Below, in pieces: positions 5,576 to 7,460 of a stretch of 7,460 bases of DNA. This stretch comes from Pullilachnospira_A gallistercoris (GTDB taxonomy: Bacteria > Bacillota > Clostridia > Lachnospirales > Lachnospiraceae): contig DVHM01000167.1 of assembly GCA_018712125.1 (NCBI GenBank), positions 1 through 7,460 on the forward strand, read 5' to 3'. The translations under genes were made by a program, and so were the position numbers. Positions within the stretch are counted from its first letter, which is position 1. Each line of letters begins with the position of its first letter. The notes under the pieces were generated by a model. The model did no database searches, was not told where the DNA came from, and saw only the letters and a list, made by a program, of their open reading frames with translations.

Positions 5576-7460
5576 AGTACGCGGATATCATCATTGATAT
5601 TTCCCATGAAAAACTGGATAAAACCTTTCAGTACCGGATTTCGCCGGAGCTGGAAGCACAGGTCACGGTGGGAACCCAGGTGTGGATTCCCTTCGGCAAC
5701 GGCAACCGGAAAATCCGGGGATATGTGGTGGAACTGAGCGACCATCCCAAGGTGGACGCGGCCAAAATCAAGGAGATTGCCGGGCTGCCGAAGGACTCCG
5801 TGACCATCGAGACACAGCTCATCGCCCTGGCGGCCTGGATGAAAAGAAATTACGGCTCCACCATGAATCAGGCATTGAAGACCGTCATCCCCATCAAGCG
5901 GCGGGAGGCGGCGAAGGAGAAGAAGACTCTGCGTCTTCGCCTCAGCGAAGAGGAGGCCAGACGGGAGCTGACGGAACTTCTGGCCAGAAAGCGTCACAGC
6001 GCGGCGAAGGAGCGTCTGCTGCGGGAACTGATGGAGAAGAAGGCAATCCCCTGGGACATGGTGACCGGAAAACTGGGGATCTCCTCCTCGGTCATCCGGG
6101 ACATGGAAAAAAGCGGGATTCTCGCCATCGATTTTTCCCGGGAGTACCGCAATCCCATCAGGGGGCTCTCCGTGGGGCGGGAACATCTGACGCTGACAGA
6201 CGAGCAGCAGGCCGCTGTGGACGCGTTTTGTGAAAGTTACGATCAGGGGAAGCGGGAGACCTTTCTTCTGGCCGGCGTGACCGGCAGCGGGAAGACCGCG
6301 GTCTACATGGAGATGATCGACCACGTGCTGGCGGCGGGACGCCAGGTCATTGTGCTGATTCCGGAGATCGCCCTGACTTATCAGACGGTCATGCGCTTCT
6401 ACCGGCGCTTTGGAGAGCAGGTGTCGATTCTCAACTCCCGGATGTCGCCCGGCGAGCGATTTGACCAGTACGAGCGGGCGAAAAACGGGGATATCCGCAT
6501 TATTGTAGGGCCGAGAAGCGCGCTGTTTTCGCCGTTCCCGGATCTGGGCCTGATCGTGATCGACGAGGAGCACGAGGCGGCCTACAAGAGCGAGACGGTG
6601 CCGAAGTACCACGCGAGAGAGACTGCCATCGCCCGGGCGAAGATGTGTCAGGCGGCGGTGGTGCTGGGGTCTGCCACGCCCTCGGTGGAGAGCTACAGCA
6701 GGGCCAGATCGGGAGTGTATCATCTGCTGACTCTGACCCGCCGGGTGGCCTCCCAGCCGCTCCCGGAGTGCGAGATCGTCGATCTGCGGGAGGAATTGCG
6801 CCGGGGAAACCGTTCTATGCTGAGCGGCCGGCTCCAGGAGGAGATTGCCCTGCGGCTGGAGCGGGGAGAGCAGACCATGCTGTTTTTGAACCGACGGGGC
6901 ATGATGGGGTTCCTTTCTTGCAGGGCCTGCGGCCATGTGATAAAATGTCCTCATTGCGATGTGTCTCTGAGCCTTCACAGAAACGGCCGGCTGCGCTGCC
7001 ATTACTGCGGCTATGAGACGCAGAGCCCGAAGGTCTGTCCGAGCTGCGGCTCCGGCTATATCGGAAGTTTCCGGGCGGGAACCCAGAAGATCGAGGAGAT
7101 TGTAAAGAAGAGGTATCCGGAGGCCAGAGTGCTTCGGATGGATACGGACACCACAAAGGGAAAGGACGGACATCAGAAGATTCTGGCTGCCTTTGCCAAC
7201 CGGGAGGCGGACATTCTGGTGGGAACCCAGATGATTGTCAAGGGCCACGATTTTCCCGATGTGACGCTGGTGGGAATCCTGGCGGCGGATCTGTCCTTAA
7301 ACGCCGGGGATTACCGGAGTGCGGAGCGCACCTTTCAGCTTCTGACCCAGGCGGCGGGCAGAGCAGGCAGAGGGGAAAAACCCGGGCGGGTGCTGATCCA
7401 GACTTATCAGCCGGATCACTACAGCATCGTGGCGGCCAGCCATCAGAACTATATGGAGTT
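5572..7460 (+). CDS. priA: Primosomal protein N' (replication restart helicase PriA), 3' partial
   Basis: The frame is open from ATG 5572 to the window end, giving 629 residues. PriA proteins are about 730-800 long, so roughly 100 or more are missing at the C-terminus. PriA binds stalled or D-loop forks and reloads the replisome. Seen: an N-terminal 3'-DNA-binding domain (about 1-105), a winged-helix-like region (about 110-195), Walker A GVTGSGKT (235-242), the Walker B box DEEH (331-334), GSATPS (366-371), eight cysteines forming two zinc sites (C450, C453, C459, C462, C476, C479, C489, C492), GTQMIVKGHDFP (551-562) and the arginine-finger motif QAAGRAGRG (593-601). All key residues are present, so it should be an active zinc-binding helicase. 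Small deviation: Asn288 in LNSRMS where many homologs have His. It is co-transcribed with murE. Two arms of the helicase core are separated by the zinc module, as usual. The reading frame was checked codon by codon and shows no break. Confidence 0.95.
   Translation, partial: MKYADIIIDISHEKLDKTFQYRISPELEAQVTVGTQVWIPFGNGNRKIRGYVVELSDHPKVDAAKIKEIAGLPKDSVTIETQLIALAAWMKRNYGSTMNQALKTVIPIKRREAAKEKKTLRLRLSEEEARRELTELLARKRHSAAKERLLRELMEKKAIPWDMVTGKLGISSSVIRDMEKSGILAIDFSREYRNPIRGLSVGREHLTLTDEQQAAVDAFCESYDQGKRETFLLAGVTGSGKTAVYMEMIDHVLAAGRQVIVLIPEIALTYQTVMRFYRRFGEQVSILNSRMSPGERFDQYERAKNGDIRIIVGPRSALFSPFPDLGLIVIDEEHEAAYKSETVPKYHARETAIARAKMCQAAVVLGSATPSVESYSRARSGVYHLLTLTRRVASQPLPECEIVDLREELRRGNRSMLSGRLQEEIALRLERGEQTMLFLNRRGMMGFLSCRACGHVIKCPHCDVSLSLHRNGRLRCHYCGYETQSPKVCPSCGSGYIGSFRAGTQKIEEIVKKRYPEARVLRMDTDTTKGKDGHQKILAAFANREADILVGTQMIVKGHDFPDVTLVGILAADLSLNAGDYRSAERTFQLLTQAAGRAGRGEKPGRVLIQTYQPDHYSIVAASHQNYME

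Noticed and set aside
5682..6233. Open frame of 183 codons on the + strand within priA
   Set aside because: It is out of frame with PriA, rich in Gly, Arg, Asp and Gln as expected from shifted reading of GC-rich codons, and lacks a ribosome site.
5449..7248. Long open frame of 599 codons on the minus strand, antisense to priA
   Set aside because: The + strand codes for PriA with all helicase and zinc motifs intact. The antisense product is low-complexity, rich in His, Arg and Leu, and matches no family I know.

Overview
The window (roughly mid-to-upper 50s % GC, judged by eye) carries four genes, all on the + strand, with no RNA genes, mobile elements or CRISPR. It looks like a chromosome segment of a Gram-positive Clostridia bacterium, probably a gut Lachnospiraceae-type organism. 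The reasons are a C-terminally membrane-anchored glycoside hydrolase family 3 enzyme with rearranged domain order, a MurE with the meso-diaminopimelate signature, AGGAG-type ribosome sites, near-consensus sigma-A promoters, and murE placed directly before priA. The assignment is an inference from protein character; no database was searched.

Layout. (1) 1-2373: 3' part of a GH3 glycosidase gene (start outside the window). The order is C-terminal alpha/beta domain, fibronectin-III-like domain, linker, catalytic TIM-barrel domain, C-terminal transmembrane anchor with a basic cytoplasmic tail. This is the reverse of the classical GH3 order. (2) 2374-2576: a 203-bp intergenic region holding a perfect-consensus promoter that starts 2 bp after the GH3 stop codon, then a strong intrinsic terminator, then a further hairpin and the ribosome site of the next gene. 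Because the terminator lies downstream of the promoter, it may attenuate the next gene as well as end GH3 transcription. (3) 2577-3908: a complete MATE-family multidrug/sodium-antiporter-type efflux protein of 443 aa. (4) 3909-4060: a terminator for the MATE gene, then a strong promoter (TTGACA-17-TATGAT) overlapped by two inverted repeats that could be an operator. (5) 4061-5575: murE, a complete UDP-MurNAc-tripeptide ligase with the DNPR diaminopimelate motif. (6) 5572-7460: priA, the primosomal replication-restart helicase, overlapping the murE stop by 4 nt (ATGA) and cut by the window edge about 100 residues before its expected end.

Functionally these are three transcription units: polysaccharide or oligosaccharide degradation at the cell surface, drug or metabolite efflux, and a murE-priA operon joining peptidoglycan precursor synthesis to replication restart. 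I see no new multi-gene system. The points most worth a second look are the promoter-then-terminator leader of the MATE gene, the inverted repeats on the murE promoter, the permuted membrane-anchored GH3, and the non-canonical UDP-substrate motif in MurE.
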